A DNA stretch of 64,000 nucleotides, taken from the NCBI RefSeq assembly GCF_007003975.1, contig NZ_VFTC01000010.1, positions 1 through 64,000 on the forward strand, in the 5' to 3' direction. Below are positions 47,034 to 56,222 of the stretch, in pieces (the first letter of the stretch is position 1; every line of letters begins with the position of its first letter). The notes under the pieces were generated by a model. It saw only the letters and a list, made by a program, of their open reading frames with translations. It did not search any database and was not told the DNA's origin. Both the position numbers and the translations under genes were made by a program. The DNA comes from Mesorhizobium sp. WSM4306. Lineage in GTDB: Bacteria; Pseudomonadota; Alphaproteobacteria; Rhizobiales; Rhizobiaceae.

Positions 47034-49055
47034 CTACACCGCAATCCTTGGCCTGCCTGACGCCACCGCCACCACATGGGCTTCGATGAACATGCGCTGG
47101 GCCTCGACTGTGGAGACGCGGAATTCGGTGGCGACTTCGATTTCGGCATTGTCGGTGCCGGCATCCTTCGCCCGCTCCGCCACGATAGCCCTTACATCCG
47201 CTTCAGCCGCCGCGATCGCCTTGGCCTCGTCGGTAAAGTCGCGCACGGTTTGCCCCGAGGCCAGGCGAAACAGGCCTTCCTTGGGCTGGCTGACGCGGGC
47301 TTCGGCGGAGACGCGGACCTGGCCGACGACGGCGCCGAGCGCGTTGGCGACGTCGGTGTCTTCCGGCACCACGCAGTCATTGCCGACCAGTTCGGCCAAC
47401 CCGGCATAATGCAACGGCGCCGAGGCGCCGAGGCCGATGACCGGACGGTCGAGCGCGACGCTTAGGCGCGCGATGCCGGGATGGGCATCGACGGCGCGCT
47501 GCACCAGAGCATGGGCGACGGTGGCGGCGCCATCCAACCCGTCTTCGGCAAAGGCGGTTTCCAGAATATATTCCGCCGACCAGCGCGTCAGCGTCACCAA
47601 CACGCGCTCGGAAATTACCTCGGGAGAGGCGGCGATGTTCTGGCCGCGGCCGTCGCGCTTGCGGGCAAACAGCTCGGCGCCAAGGCGAGCGGTGGGGGCA
47701 TCCCAGTTGGCTTGCTTGCCCAGCACATGGGCGGCATCCGAAGGCGTAAAGCCCGAGATATGCACCAGGCCGCGCGACACAAGCCGGTTCAACGTGGCGT
47801 TTTGGGCGTTCGAGGCGAGCAGCCTGTCGATGGCGAGCGGCACAGCGCCGATCTGCTCGTAGAGTTTGGCTTCAGGCGCGGTCAGGCCGGCGGCGAGCCG
47901 GTCCGGCACGCCGGTGCGCAGCGCAAAGCGGCCATCCATGCGGCCGGGGTTTGGCGCCCGCAACTGCCGCTCGAGCTCCGATGTCACGGCAACACTATGC
48001 ATCATGCCGGCCAGCGCCAGCGGCACCAGGCGGCGCGGGCCGAGCAGGATTTTCGGGTTGAGCGCGCCATCTTCCAGCGTCACTTCGGAATCGCCGCCGA
48101 GGCCGAAGGTGCGCATGGCCACCGCCTCGACCATGGTGCGGAAGCCGCCGACTGTGGCGCCTTCAGGATCGAGCCTGGGACGGCCGCCATCGAGCACGGC
48201 GACATCCGTTGTGGTGCCGCCAATGTCGGAGACCATTGCGTTGTCCAAGCCCGTCATGTGGCGGGCGCCGACCAGGCTGGCGGCCGGGCCGGACAAAATC
48301 GTCTCGATCGGCCGCTGGCGGGCAAAGGCGGCCGAAACCAGCGCGCCGTCGCCGCGCACCACCATAAGGGGTGCGGCGATCTTGCGCGCCTCGAGAAAGC
48401 CCTCAGTCGCCGCCACCAGCCGGTCGATCATCGAGATCAGCCGGGCGTTGAGCAAAGTGGTGAGCGCCCGGCGCGGGCCGCCGAGCTTGGCTGACAATTC
48501 GTGGCTGGCGGTGACCGGCAGGCCGGTCTTTTCGCGGATCAGGTCGCGCGCGGCAAGCTCATGCGCCGGATTGCGGGTGGCAAAATAGGCGCAGACGGCA
48601 AAGCCAGACACCGAGGCGCCGAGTTCGGGCAGCGCCGCCTCGAGGCCTGCAAGGTCGAGCTTGGCCGCATTGCCGTGGACATCATGGCCGCCCTGACAAA
48701 ACACCACCGGGTCGGTGCCGAGCGCGGTCTTCAACCCGTCGCGGGCAAGGTCGGCTTCGGTAAAGCCAATCATGATCAGCGCAACGCGACCGCCCTGCCC
48801 CTCGACCAACGCGTTGGTGGCAAGCGTCGTCGACATCGACACGAGTTTGATCGAGGCCGGGTCGGTGGCGGATTTCTCCAGCACCGCGTCGACGGCGCCG
48901 GAAATGCCGACGGCAAGGTCGTGCCGCGTGGTCAACGCCTTGGCCTTGGCCAGCACCTTGCCTTTAGGACCACCTTGTTCCGACCACAGCACAGCATCGG
49001 TATAGGTGCCGCCGGTGTCGATGCCGAGGAACAGGGGTTTGGGCTTGGTGGTCAT
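47034..49055 (-). CDS. hydantoinase/oxoprolinase family protein (HyuA-type subunit)
   Basis: A 673-residue actin-fold protein. FLGIDTGGTYTDAVL (residues about 9-23) and SDIGGTTTDVAVLDGG are the phosphate motifs. It matches the HyuA/N-methylhydantoinase A class that hydrolyses 5-oxoproline-like rings with ATP, usually together with a separate HyuB. No hyuB is present here, and a C-terminal SPEVISERVLVTLTRWSAEYILETAFAE region differs from oxoprolinase. The start MTTKPKPLF is used rather than an upstream ATG. The substrate is unknown. Confidence 0.85.
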   Translation of the reverse strand: MTTKPKPLFLGIDTGGTYTDAVLWSEQGGPKGKVLAKAKALTTRHDLAVGISGAVDAVLEKSATDPASIKLVSMSTTLATNALVEGQGGRVALIMIGFTEADLARDGLKTALGTDPVVFCQGGHDVHGNAAKLDLAGLEAALPELGASVSGFAVCAYFATRNPAHELAARDLIREKTGLPVTASHELSAKLGGPRRALTTLLNARLISMIDRLVAATEGFLEARKIAAPLMVVRGDGALVSAAFARQRPIETILSGPAASLVGARHMTGLDNAMVSDIGGTTTDVAVLDGGRPRLDPEGATVGGFRTMVEAVAMRTFGLGGDSEVTLEDGALNPKILLGPRRLVPLALAGMMHSVAVTSELERQLRAPNPGRMDGRFALRTGVPDRLAAGLTAPEAKLYEQIGAVPLAIDRLLASNAQNATLNRLVSRGLVHISGFTPSDAAHVLGKQANWDAPTARLGAELFARKRDGRGQNIAASPEVISERVLVTLTRWSAEYILETAFAEDGLDGAATVAHALVQRAVDAHPGIARLSVALDRPVIGLGASAPLHYAGLAELVGNDCVVPEDTDVANALGAVVGQVRVSAEARVSQPKEGLFRLASGQTVRDFTDEAKAIAAAEADVRAIVAERAKDAGTDNAEIEVATEFRVSTVEAQRMFIEAHVVAVASGRPRIAV

Positions 49056-49253
49056 TTCTGGCGGTCCGGAATTCTGTTCCCCCGCCCTTAGCCGATACGG
49101 CCTCGCGGATAAAGGCAGGAGAGGTGGGCCAGTTTGACCCTCCTCCTCGCCGCTCATGCCCGCCAAACTTTGTAACGGTCACATTTTTTCATTGGTGCGC
49201 GGCCTGCCTTTGCGTGCACCATGCGCCGATCTCATCCCTCTCAGGACTTCGTC

Positions 49254-50231
49254 ATGACCACGCTTCCCGGCATTGCCGACATCCACGCCGCCGCCGCGCG
49301 GCTCTCCGGCCTGATCGTCGAAACCCCGCTGATCGAATCGTCGGAACTCAACAAGCGCTTCGGCGGCCGCATCCTGTTCAAGCCGGAGACGCTGCAGCGC
49401 ACCGGCTCGTTCAAGTTCCGCGGCGCCTACAACAAATTGTCGACGCTGAGCGAGGAAGAGCGCGGCCGCGGCGTCGTCGCCTTTTCTTCCGGAAACCATG
49501 CTCAAGGCGTCGCCGCGTCCGCCGCAATGTTCGGCGTCAAGGCAGTCATCGCCATGCCCGCCGATGCGCCGGCAATGAAGATCGCCAACGTTCGCAAGAT
49601 GGGCGCCGAGGTGGTGCCGTTTGATCGTTTTCGCGACGACCGCATGACCGTGGTGCGCCCCTACATGGACAAGGGCATGGTGCTGGTGCCGCCCTTCGAC
49701 GATCCGGCCATCATCTCAGGCCAGGGCACGATCGGCCTCGAACTGATGCGCCAGGCCAAGGCGCTCGGCGTCAGCCTCGACGCGGTTCTCATCCCTTGCG
49801 GTGGTGGCGGCCTGTCGAGCGGCATTTCGATTGCGGTCAAAAACGCCTCGCCGGATACGGCCGTCTGGGCGGTGGAGCCCGAGCATTTTGACGACACCCG
49901 CCGCTCGCTGATCGAGGGAAAAAGGGTTTCCAACGAGCCCGGCCACAGCTCGATCTGCGATGCCATCCTCACCGCAGAGCCTGGCGCCATCACTTTCGAG
50001 ATCAACCGCAAGAACCTGGCCGGCGCCATCGCCGTCTCCGACAAGGCGGCGGCGCAGGCAATGCGCGACGCCATGGCCCATCTAAAACTGGTGGTCGAGC
50101 CCGGCGGCTGCGTCGCGCTGGCAGCACTTTCCTCGGGCGAGATCGAGTTGTCGGGCAAGAGCGTGGCCGTGGTGCTGTCGGGCGGCAATGTCGATTTCAG
50201 CACCTATGCCGAGATCATGGCCGCGGCCTGA
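49254..50231 (+). CDS. threonine/serine dehydratase family PLP enzyme
   Basis: A 325-residue fold-type II PLP enzyme of the threonine dehydratase/serine racemase group. The PLP lysine is K54 in TGSFKFRGAYN, the phosphate loop is PCGGGGLSSG, and SSGNHAQGVA binds substrate. It lacks the C-terminal ACT-like domain of biosynthetic IlvA, so a catabolic dehydratase or serine/hydroxyaspartate enzyme is likely. It is divergent from the hydantoinase gene and 22 bases upstream of aag. Confidence 0.9.
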   Translation: MTTLPGIADIHAAAARLSGLIVETPLIESSELNKRFGGRILFKPETLQRTGSFKFRGAYNKLSTLSEEERGRGVVAFSSGNHAQGVAASAAMFGVKAVIAMPADAPAMKIANVRKMGAEVVPFDRFRDDRMTVVRPYMDKGMVLVPPFDDPAIISGQGTIGLELMRQAKALGVSLDAVLIPCGGGGLSSGISIAVKNASPDTAVWAVEPEHFDDTRRSLIEGKRVSNEPGHSSICDAILTAEPGAITFEINRKNLAGAIAVSDKAAAQAMRDAMAHLKLVVEPGGCVALAALSSGEIELSGKSVAVVLSGGNVDFSTYAEIMAAA

Positions 50232-50253
50232 GAACCGATATGGCGGCGATAGC

Positions 50254-50853
50254 ATGACCGGCCACCGCCCGCTCGACCGCGCCGAATTGCCAGAAGATAC
50301 GGCTGCTCTCGCCCGCTACCTCATCGGCAGACTGGTGGTGCGGGAGCTGCCGGAAGGTATCGTCAGTGGCCGCATCGTCGAGACCGAAGCCTATGTCACC
50401 GGCGACGCCGCCGGCCACGGCTATAGCGGGATGACGCCGCGCAATCGCTCGCTGTTCCTCGAGGCCGGCCACGCCTACGTTTATCTCGCCTATGGCGTCT
50501 CCTGGATGCTCAATGTTTCAAGCGAAGGAGCGGGGACCGGCACCGGCGTGCTGATCCGGGCGCTCGAACCGCTCGAAGGCATTCTGCTTATGCAGCAGAA
50601 CCGGGGCGTCGAGCGCTTGCGTGACCTGGCGCGAGGGCCGGGACGGCTCGCCCAGGCATTACGGATCGATCGTTCGCTCGACGGCCTCGATCTGTGCCGG
50701 CAAGGCCCGCTGTGGCTGGCAGAAGATGAGCATCAAGCCGGCGACATCGGACAAGGCATCCGCATCGGCATTACCAAGGATGCGGACCGCTCGCTGCGGT
50801 TTTATGTCAGGGGCAGCCCCTTCGTCAGCGGTCCAAAATCGCTCAATCCTTAA
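50254..50853 (+). CDS. DNA-3-methyladenine glycosylase (AAG/MPG type)
   Basis: A 199-residue base-excision repair glycosylase of the mammalian AAG fold. RIVETEAYV carries the catalytic Glu, GHAYVYLAYGVSWMLNV the DNA-intercalating region, and ARGPGRLAQALRI the base pocket. The start MTGHRPLDRAEL is the ATG after a 22-base gap from the dehydratase. Both genes read in the same direction and may be co-transcribed. The downstream ABC permease is convergent. Confidence 0.92.
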   Translation: MTGHRPLDRAELPEDTAALARYLIGRLVVRELPEGIVSGRIVETEAYVTGDAAGHGYSGMTPRNRSLFLEAGHAYVYLAYGVSWMLNVSSEGAGTGTGVLIRALEPLEGILLMQQNRGVERLRDLARGPGRLAQALRIDRSLDGLDLCRQGPLWLAEDEHQAGDIGQGIRIGITKDADRSLRFYVRGSPFVSGPKSLNP

Positions 50854-50856
50854 GAG

Positions 50857-51993
50857 CTAATCCAGTGTCCGCCGGAATCGCACGAGTGCTACGCCGGCAA
50901 ACAAGGCCACGAACGCAACCAGCCAGGTGATCTCGCTCGCCACCGCCGGCAGCTCGGCGCCTTTCAGCATCACCGCGCGGGTGATGCGCAAAAAATGCGT
51001 CAGCGGGAAAATCTCGCCGAAGATCTGCGCCCAATCCGGCATGCCGCGATAGGGGAACATGAACCCGGATAACAGGATCGACGGCAGGAAGAAGAAGAAG
51101 GTCAGCTGCAGCGCCTGCATCTGCGTGCGGGCAATGGTCGAGATGGTGTAGCCGAGCAGCACCAGCGCCAGCACGAACACCAGCACGGCAGTGAGCAGCA
51201 GCGACATCGAGCCGGCGAAGGGGATGGCGAACAGGAGCTTCGACGCCGCCAGGACCACCACCACCTGCACCGCGCCGACCGCCAGATAGGGCAGCACCTT
51301 GCCCAGCATGATCTCGAGCGGACTGGACGGCATAGCCAGCAGGTTCTCCATCGTGCCGCGCTCGGTCTCGCGTGTCAGCGCGATCGAGGTCATCATCACC
51401 ATGGTCATCTGCAGGATGACGCCGAGCAACCCGGGAACGATGTTGTATTGCGAGATGCCTTCCGGGTTGTAGCGCCGGTGCACCACCACATCGAGCTGAC
51501 CCCTGGCGTTCTCGGCCGCCGCCTCCTGCATGCCTTGCGCCCGAAGCAGCGCCTGGCTGGCCACTTTGCTGAGCGTCGAGATGGCGCCGCTGGCGGCGGC
51601 CGGGTCGGTGGCGTCGGCCTCGATCAGGATCTGCGGATTGTCGCCGCGTTCGACCCGGCGGCCGAAATCGGCGGGGATGGTGACGACGAAGGAAACGTCG
51701 CCGCGCGCCATCAGGAATTCGGCTTGCTCGGCACTTTGCGCGACATGGTCGAAGCGGTAGTAGCCGGTCGTCTGCAAGGCCGCGACAATGGCGCGGGTGT
51801 AGGGGTCGTTGCTGGTCGCCACGAGTGCGGCAGGCAGGCTTTTGGGATCGTTGTTGATGGCATAGCCGAACAGCACCAACTGTAAAAGCGGCACGCCCAG
51901 CATCATGGCGAAGGTGATGCGGTCGCGCCGCATCTGGATGAATTCCTTGATCAGCAGCGCACTGAGCCTGGCGAAAGAGAAGACGCTGTTCAT
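50857..51993 (-). CDS. ABC-2 type exporter permease (YbhS/YbhR-like)
   Basis: A 378-residue permease. One N-terminal helix (VPLLQLVLFGYAI) is followed by a large periplasmic domain (about 45-180) and five or six C-terminal helices with LPSILLSGFMFPYRGMPDWAQIFGEIFPLTHFLRITRAVMLKG. It is the last gene of the TetR-HlyD-ATPase-permease operon, overlapping the ATPase stop by 4 bases. E. coli ybhGFSR has two such permeases; only one is present here. The substrate is probably a drug or metabolite. Confidence 0.92.
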   Translation of the reverse strand: MNSVFSFARLSALLIKEFIQMRRDRITFAMMLGVPLLQLVLFGYAINNDPKSLPAALVATSNDPYTRAIVAALQTTGYYRFDHVAQSAEQAEFLMARGDVSFVVTIPADFGRRVERGDNPQILIEADATDPAAASGAISTLSKVASQALLRAQGMQEAAAENARGQLDVVVHRRYNPEGISQYNIVPGLLGVILQMTMVMMTSIALTRETERGTMENLLAMPSSPLEIMLGKVLPYLAVGAVQVVVVLAASKLLFAIPFAGSMSLLLTAVLVFVLALVLLGYTISTIARTQMQALQLTFFFFLPSILLSGFMFPYRGMPDWAQIFGEIFPLTHFLRITRAVMLKGAELPAVASEITWLVAFVALFAGVALVRFRRTLD

Positions 51994-52910
51994 GCCATAT
52001 TGTCCTTCGAGCCGGACATGAACTGGATGAACACATCCTCGAGGCTGGTCTCACCGGGTTTTACGGTGACGCCCTTATGCTCCTTCTCGACATCGGCAAG
52101 CGCCTTTTCCAGGGCCGCCTTGTCGGAACCGACGACATGCAGCGTGGCACCGAACGGCGCAACCTGGTCGACGCCCGGCCGTTCCTGCAGGGCATCGGCG
52201 ACCTGGTCGAGGTGCGGCCCCTGCAGCACGAAGGTGGTCAGCCCGGCATTCTTCACCACTTCGTCCACCGTGCCGGTGGCCAGCATCTTGCCGTAGGAGA
52301 TATAGCTGATGCGGTGGCAGCGCTCGGCCTCGTCCATATAGTGGGTGGAGACCAGCACGGTCAGGCCGCCGCTGGCGAGACGATGGATCTCGTCCCAAAA
52401 CTCGCGCCGCGCCTTCGGGTCGACGCCGGCGGTCGGCTCGTCGAGCAGCAGCAGCTTCGGCTTGTGCATGATGCAGGCGGCCAGCGCCAGCCGCTGCTTC
52501 CAGCCGCCAGACAGCGTGCCGGCGAGCTGGTTGCGCCGCGTCGTCAGGCCAAGCTCCTCCAGCGTGCGCGCCACATGCTCCTCGACCGGCTTCAGCCTGT
52601 AGAGCCGCGCCACGAATTCGAGGTTTTCGCCGATCGTCAGATCCTCGTAGAACGAGAATTTCTGCGTCATGTAGCCGACTTCGCGCTTGATGCGGAGCGA
52701 CTCGGTGCGGATGTTGAGACCCAGCACCGTGCCTTCGCCCTCATCGGGCGTCAGCAGGCCGCACATGATGCGAATGGTCGTCGTCTTGCCCGAACCATTC
52801 GGCCCGAGAAAGCCGACGATCTCGCCTTCGGCCACAGTCATCGTCACATGGTCGACGACCGTCTTGTCGCCGAAGCGCTTGACCAGGCCATGAACGTCGA
52901 TGGCGTTCAT
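51990..52910 (-). CDS. ABC exporter ATP-binding protein (YbhF-like)
   Basis: A 306-residue ATPase. Walker A is GPNGSGKTTT, signature LSGGWKQRLALAACI, Walker B LLLLDEPTAGVDP and the switch His STHYMDEAERC. The start ATG at 52910 overlaps the HlyD stop (ATGA); the frame is open upstream but not ATPase-like. The C-terminal about 80 residues are a DUF4162-type extension. It is a single ATPase, unlike the fused double ATPase of E. coli YbhF. Confidence 0.94.
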   Translation of the reverse strand: MNAIDVHGLVKRFGDKTVVDHVTMTVAEGEIVGFLGPNGSGKTTTIRIMCGLLTPDEGEGTVLGLNIRTESLRIKREVGYMTQKFSFYEDLTIGENLEFVARLYRLKPVEEHVARTLEELGLTTRRNQLAGTLSGGWKQRLALAACIMHKPKLLLLDEPTAGVDPKARREFWDEIHRLASGGLTVLVSTHYMDEAERCHRISYISYGKMLATGTVDEVVKNAGLTTFVLQGPHLDQVADALQERPGVDQVAPFGATLHVVGSDKAALEKALADVEKEHKGVTVKPGETSLEDVFIQFMSGSKDNMA

Positions 52911-53860
52911 TGCGTTGAGGCCGCCAGCTCGACATCGACAATCTGGCCCGGCTGCAGCGCTTGCGCATCGCCTTCGGGCCGCGCCTCGACGAGGTAGACC
53001 AGCTTCTGCCGGTTCTCGAGCGAGTAGATCACCGGCGGGGTGAATTCCGGATCGGGCGAGACATAGCTGACGCGCGCCTTCACGCCCTCGCCGCAGCCGT
53101 CGCAATGGACGGAAAGCAGCGTGCCGACCTTGATCGATGAAAAGGCTCTTTCCGGGATATAGACGCTGAGTTTCACGGCGCCATCGGGCAGCATCGAGAT
53201 GACGGGCGCGGTCGGGCCGGCGGTGTCGCCGGGGTTGCGGATGACGTCGTTGACGCGGCCGGGGGAGGGCGCCGCCAGCACCCGCTTCGACAGCCGCCAC
53301 TCAGCCTGTTCCAGCGCCGACTGCGCCTGCTTGACCTGGTTGTCGGCCGCCTTGATCGTCTCGGGCCGTGCCGGCAGGCCGCCGACGGCGAGATTTGCCT
53401 CCGCCTGGCCGACCTGCGCATTGGCCGTCTCCAGCGTCGCCGACGCGGTGTCGTAGTCGGCCTGCGTGCCGGTGCCGCGCTTGAACAGATCGCTGGCGCG
53501 GTCATAGCGGCGCCTGGCGTCGGTGGCTTGTGCGCGGGCCATGTCGACCTCGGCCTTCAGCACAGCAATCTCTTCCGGTCTTTTGCCGACCTGCAGGTCG
53601 GCCAGCTGCGCCTGCGCTTGGGCGAGCGCCGCTTCGGCTTGCGCCACGGCAATCTTGGCGTCGGCGCTTTCCAGCGTCACCACCGGCGTGTTGGGCTCGA
53701 CACGATCGCCGCGCTTGACCGTGACGGTCTCGACCTGCGCCACCTCGATCGGCGCCAGCAGGACATAGTCGCCCTCGACATAGCCGACGGCGAGCGGCGC
53801 TGCCGGCGCGCAGGCGCTGAACAGCTGGGCGGCGAGCGGCAGGGAACAGAGAAAACTCAT
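52907..53860 (-). CDS. HlyD family membrane-fusion (periplasmic adaptor) protein (YbhG-like)
   Basis: A 317-residue adaptor. A short hydrophobic N-terminus may be a lipoprotein signal with C17 (LFSAC, a weak lipobox). A biotinyl-lipoyl half (VKRGDRVEPNTPVVTLESADAKIAVAQ), an alpha-hairpin coiled coil (about 70-180), the second lipoyl half (VLAAPSPGRVNDVIRNPGD) and a beta-barrel domain follow. It bridges the ABC exporter to an outer-membrane channel not encoded here. It is second in the TetR-led operon, with 4-bp overlaps on both sides. Confidence 0.93.
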   Translation of the reverse strand: MSFLCSLPLAAQLFSACAPAAPLAVGYVEGDYVLLAPIEVAQVETVTVKRGDRVEPNTPVVTLESADAKIAVAQAEAALAQAQAQLADLQVGKRPEEIAVLKAEVDMARAQATDARRRYDRASDLFKRGTGTQADYDTASATLETANAQVGQAEANLAVGGLPARPETIKAADNQVKQAQSALEQAEWRLSKRVLAAPSPGRVNDVIRNPGDTAGPTAPVISMLPDGAVKLSVYIPERAFSSIKVGTLLSVHCDGCGEGVKARVSYVSPDPEFTPPVIYSLENRQKLVYLVEARPEGDAQALQPGQIVDVELAASTQ

Positions 53861-54555
53861 CGCTTGCCCTCCTTGCGGGCGGCCGGCTTTCGCGCGCCCA
53901 GCATGGCCTCGAGGTTGTTGGTGGCGACCGCCACCACCTTGGCGGCTTCCGCTGCGCCGATCTCGCGCCAGCCCATTCGGCGCAGCACAGCCTCGCGGCC
54001 GATGCGGAAATAGATGACCTGGCCGATCAGCGTGAAAACCGTGAGCTTGGTGGCCTCGCTCTCGGCCGGTTCGCCGGTCGCCTGTTCCCAGACCTGGCAG
54101 AGCCGCCGATGCGTCGGCTCGAACACGCCGGCATAGATGCGGTCGAGCGCCGCTGTGGGATGCGAGAGCTCTCTGAGTACGAATTGTACGATCTCGCCGG
54201 CCTCGGGACTCGCGACGATGAACCCCACCATGCGCTCCAGCGCCGCGAACAGCTGCGCCCTGGCAGCCTCGGGAGTGGACTGAGCCGGCGCAGTTCCGAT
54301 CGCTTGTCCGGCGATTGCCTGGATGGTCTCGACGATGTGGTCGGCGGCGGCCGCGCGTAGCCCTTCTTTGCTGCCGAAATGATAAGCGATGGAGCCGATA
54401 TTAGCCTTGGCCTCCGCCGCGATCTCGCGCGTCGAGGTGCCGTCGAAGCCCTGCCGTCCGAACAGTTTGAGCGCAGCCAGCACCAGCGCCGCGCGCGTCT
54501 GCTCAGCGGGCGATGTCTCCTGGCGGGGCATTTTGTCGGGTGTTGGTTTGATCAT
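53857..54555 (-). CDS. TetR/AcrR family regulator (CecR-like)
   Basis: A 232-residue repressor. The HTH domain (about 18-65) has ALKLFGRQGFDGTSTREIAAEAKANIGSIAYHFGSKEGL. The C-terminal ligand domain resembles the DUF1956 domain of E. coli CecR, which controls ybhGFSR; gene order here is parallel. It leads the operon and overlaps hlyD by 4 bases. A perfect palindrome at 54564-54585 begins 9 bases before the start and would let it repress itself, the exporter and possibly the divergent CYTH gene. Confidence 0.92.
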   Translation of the reverse strand: MIKPTPDKMPRQETSPAEQTRAALVLAALKLFGRQGFDGTSTREIAAEAKANIGSIAYHFGSKEGLRAAAADHIVETIQAIAGQAIGTAPAQSTPEAARAQLFAALERMVGFIVASPEAGEIVQFVLRELSHPTAALDRIYAGVFEPTHRRLCQVWEQATGEPAESEATKLTVFTLIGQVIYFRIGREAVLRRMGWREIGAAEAAKVVAVATNNLEAMLGARKPAARKEGKR

Positions 54556-54563
54556 GTCGGCAA

Positions 54564-54585
54564 TTTAATCAATCGATTGATTAAA
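54564..54585. promoter_or_regulatory. TetR-family operator, perfect 22-bp palindrome
   Basis: Half-site TTTAATCAATC with its exact inverse GATTGATTAAA gives a 22-bp palindrome centred on ATCGAT. It lies between the divergent tetR (start 54555) and CYTH (start 54647) genes, where TetR operators usually sit. The AT-rich sequence stands out in a high-GC background. Confidence 0.85.
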
Positions 54586-54646
54586 GTCAAATTGATTCTC
54601 TGTGCCGGCTTGCCATGTCGAGCCGCAGACGCTTTAGTGCGCGGCC

Positions 54647-55144
54647 ATGGGCAAGGAAGTCGAACGCAAGTTCCTGGTCTCCAGCGCCGAGTGGCGCGAT
54701 CTGGCCGAGGCGGATATCCGCATTCGCCAGTTTTACCTTGCCGCAGCCCCCGGCCGCACCGTGCGGGTGCGCATCAGCGACGGCACCTCGGCGAAGCTGA
54801 CGCTCAAATTCGGCAGCCGCGCCCGCGAGCGCGACGAATACGAATATCCGATCCCGCTGGCCGATGCCGAGGAGATGCTGGCCTTCGCTATCGGACATGT
54901 CATCGAGAAGACACGCCACCATGTTAGGCATCGCGGCTATCTCTACGAAGTCGATGTTTTCGGCGGGATTCTTGCTGGCCTAGTGGTGGCCGAGCTTGAG
55001 ACGCCGGAGGATGTACCTGACGAAATGCTGCCTGATTGGCTCGGCCGCGAAGTGACCGGCGAGCAAAGGTTTTACAACGCGTCGCTCGCCCTAGAGCCGG
55101 ATGATTTTGGGTCGAGTCGACCTAAAATCAGTATCCGGCTCTAA
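54647..55144 (+). CDS. CYTH domain-containing protein (triphosphate tunnel metalloenzyme)
   Basis: A 165-residue protein. The ExExK motif is EVERKFLV (E4, E6, K8), followed by IRIRQFYL and RVRISDG and the Arg/Lys/Glu-alternating strands of a triphosphate tunnel. Bacterial CYTH enzymes hydrolyse inorganic triphosphate or short polyphosphate. A CHAD-domain gene follows, a common pairing. The last 17 or so residues (from about 149) and the stop codon are encoded by a mosaic repeat, so the natural C-terminus was altered by that insertion or has evolved with it. Confidence 0.92.
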   Translation: MGKEVERKFLVSSAEWRDLAEADIRIRQFYLAAAPGRTVRVRISDGTSAKLTLKFGSRARERDEYEYPIPLADAEEMLAFAIGHVIEKTRHHVRHRGYLYEVDVFGGILAGLVVAELETPEDVPDEMLPDWLGREVTGEQRFYNASLALEPDDFGSSRPKISIRL

Positions 55145-55208
55145 ATCAAGAGAGATAGAGCATGATGTCGCCCGAAAACCGCTTCACACTTTTCGGCATC
55201 ATGCTCTA
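55092..55208. repeat. mosaic palindromic repeat, copy 2 of family B
   Basis: Same two-palindrome unit as 3795-3908: TAGAGCCGG (55092-55100) with CCGGCTCTA (55135-55143), then GAGCATGATG (55158-55167) with CATCATGCTC (55197-55206). It encodes the C-terminus and TAA stop of the CYTH protein, and ends about 20 bases before the CHAD gene. Confidence 0.88.
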
Positions 55209-55230
55209 GGGGGATTCCGGAGATCGCCGC

Positions 55231-56175
55231 ATGAGTTTTCGCATCGATCCGCGCCTGCCGCTGACCGGCGAGGTCAGACGCATCCTTGGCGAGGAAATCG
55301 GCAAGGCGCTTGCGCATCTGGCCGTCGCACACGACCGGCCGGAGCAGGCGCTGCACAAATGCCGCAAGCGGCTGAAGAGCGCGCGTGCCTTGCTGCGCCT
55401 GGTCCATTCCGGTAACGAAACGTTTTGCCAAACTGAAAACCAGTGCTACCGCCAGGTGGCTGCCCTGCTGGCGGGTCCGCGTGAAGCAACCGCTTTGGTC
55501 GAGACCATCGACCGGCTGGCGGCCGCCTTTCCAGAGCAGGTTGCCGGGGGCGGCCTCGACAGCGTGCGCGACCGGCTTATCGCCCGCCAGCATGAAATGC
55601 ATGCCGGCGCCGGCCTCGACGCCGCCATAGGCGCGGCGACCGCCGCCTGCGAGGAAGGCCTGGTCCGGATAGAGCGGCTGCTGCTCCCGGATTTGCCCGA
55701 ACACGCCGCCGACGTGCTCGCCGACGGCGCCCGCAAGACCTTGCGCCGCGCCAGGAAGGCGCTGGACAGGGCGGGATCTCGCGGTGAGGCCGAGGATTTC
55801 CACGACCTGCGCAAGGCGGCAAAGACCCACTCGATGCATTTGTCGCTGCTCGGCCGGCTGTGGCCAACGCCGATCAAGGTGCGGCGCAAGGCGGTCGACG
55901 AACTGGGCGAAAAGCTCGGCGAACTACACGATGTCTTCGTCATGCGCGCCCTGCTCGAAGCCGACGACGAACCGCTCGGCGATGCCCAGGACACCAAGCT
56001 TCTGGGCAAGCTTTTGAAGCGCTCGGAAAAGAGCCTGAAGAAGGCCTGTCTCGCCGGGGCCGCCGACCTGTTCGGCGACAACCCCAAGCGCTCGACGAAG
56101 AAACTTGCCCGCAATGCGCGCGACGACCTCGCCGGCCCAGCGCCGCAGGAAGAGACGGGCGTTCCGGTCGGTTGA
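55231..56175 (+). CDS. CHAD domain-containing protein
   Basis: A 314-residue all-helical protein rich in His, Arg and Lys. The double helical repeat has ALHKCRKRLKSARALLRLV and FHDLRKAAKTHSMHLSLLGRLW, each with the conserved basic HxxRKxxKxxR-type pattern. CHAD proteins bind polyphosphate granules. It lies downstream of a CYTH triphosphate-metalloenzyme gene, the usual pairing, with a mosaic repeat in the 86-base gap. Function in polyphosphate metabolism is inferred. Confidence 0.93.
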   Translation: MSFRIDPRLPLTGEVRRILGEEIGKALAHLAVAHDRPEQALHKCRKRLKSARALLRLVHSGNETFCQTENQCYRQVAALLAGPREATALVETIDRLAAAFPEQVAGGGLDSVRDRLIARQHEMHAGAGLDAAIGAATAACEEGLVRIERLLLPDLPEHAADVLADGARKTLRRARKALDRAGSRGEAEDFHDLRKAAKTHSMHLSLLGRLWPTPIKVRRKAVDELGEKLGELHDVFVMRALLEADDEPLGDAQDTKLLGKLLKRSEKSLKKACLAGAADLFGDNPKRSTKKLARNARDDLAGPAPQEETGVPVG

Positions 56176-56222
56176 CGGCGCGCTGGCCCTTGCCGGTCGG
56201 CCCGTGCTAGTCACGCTCTACG

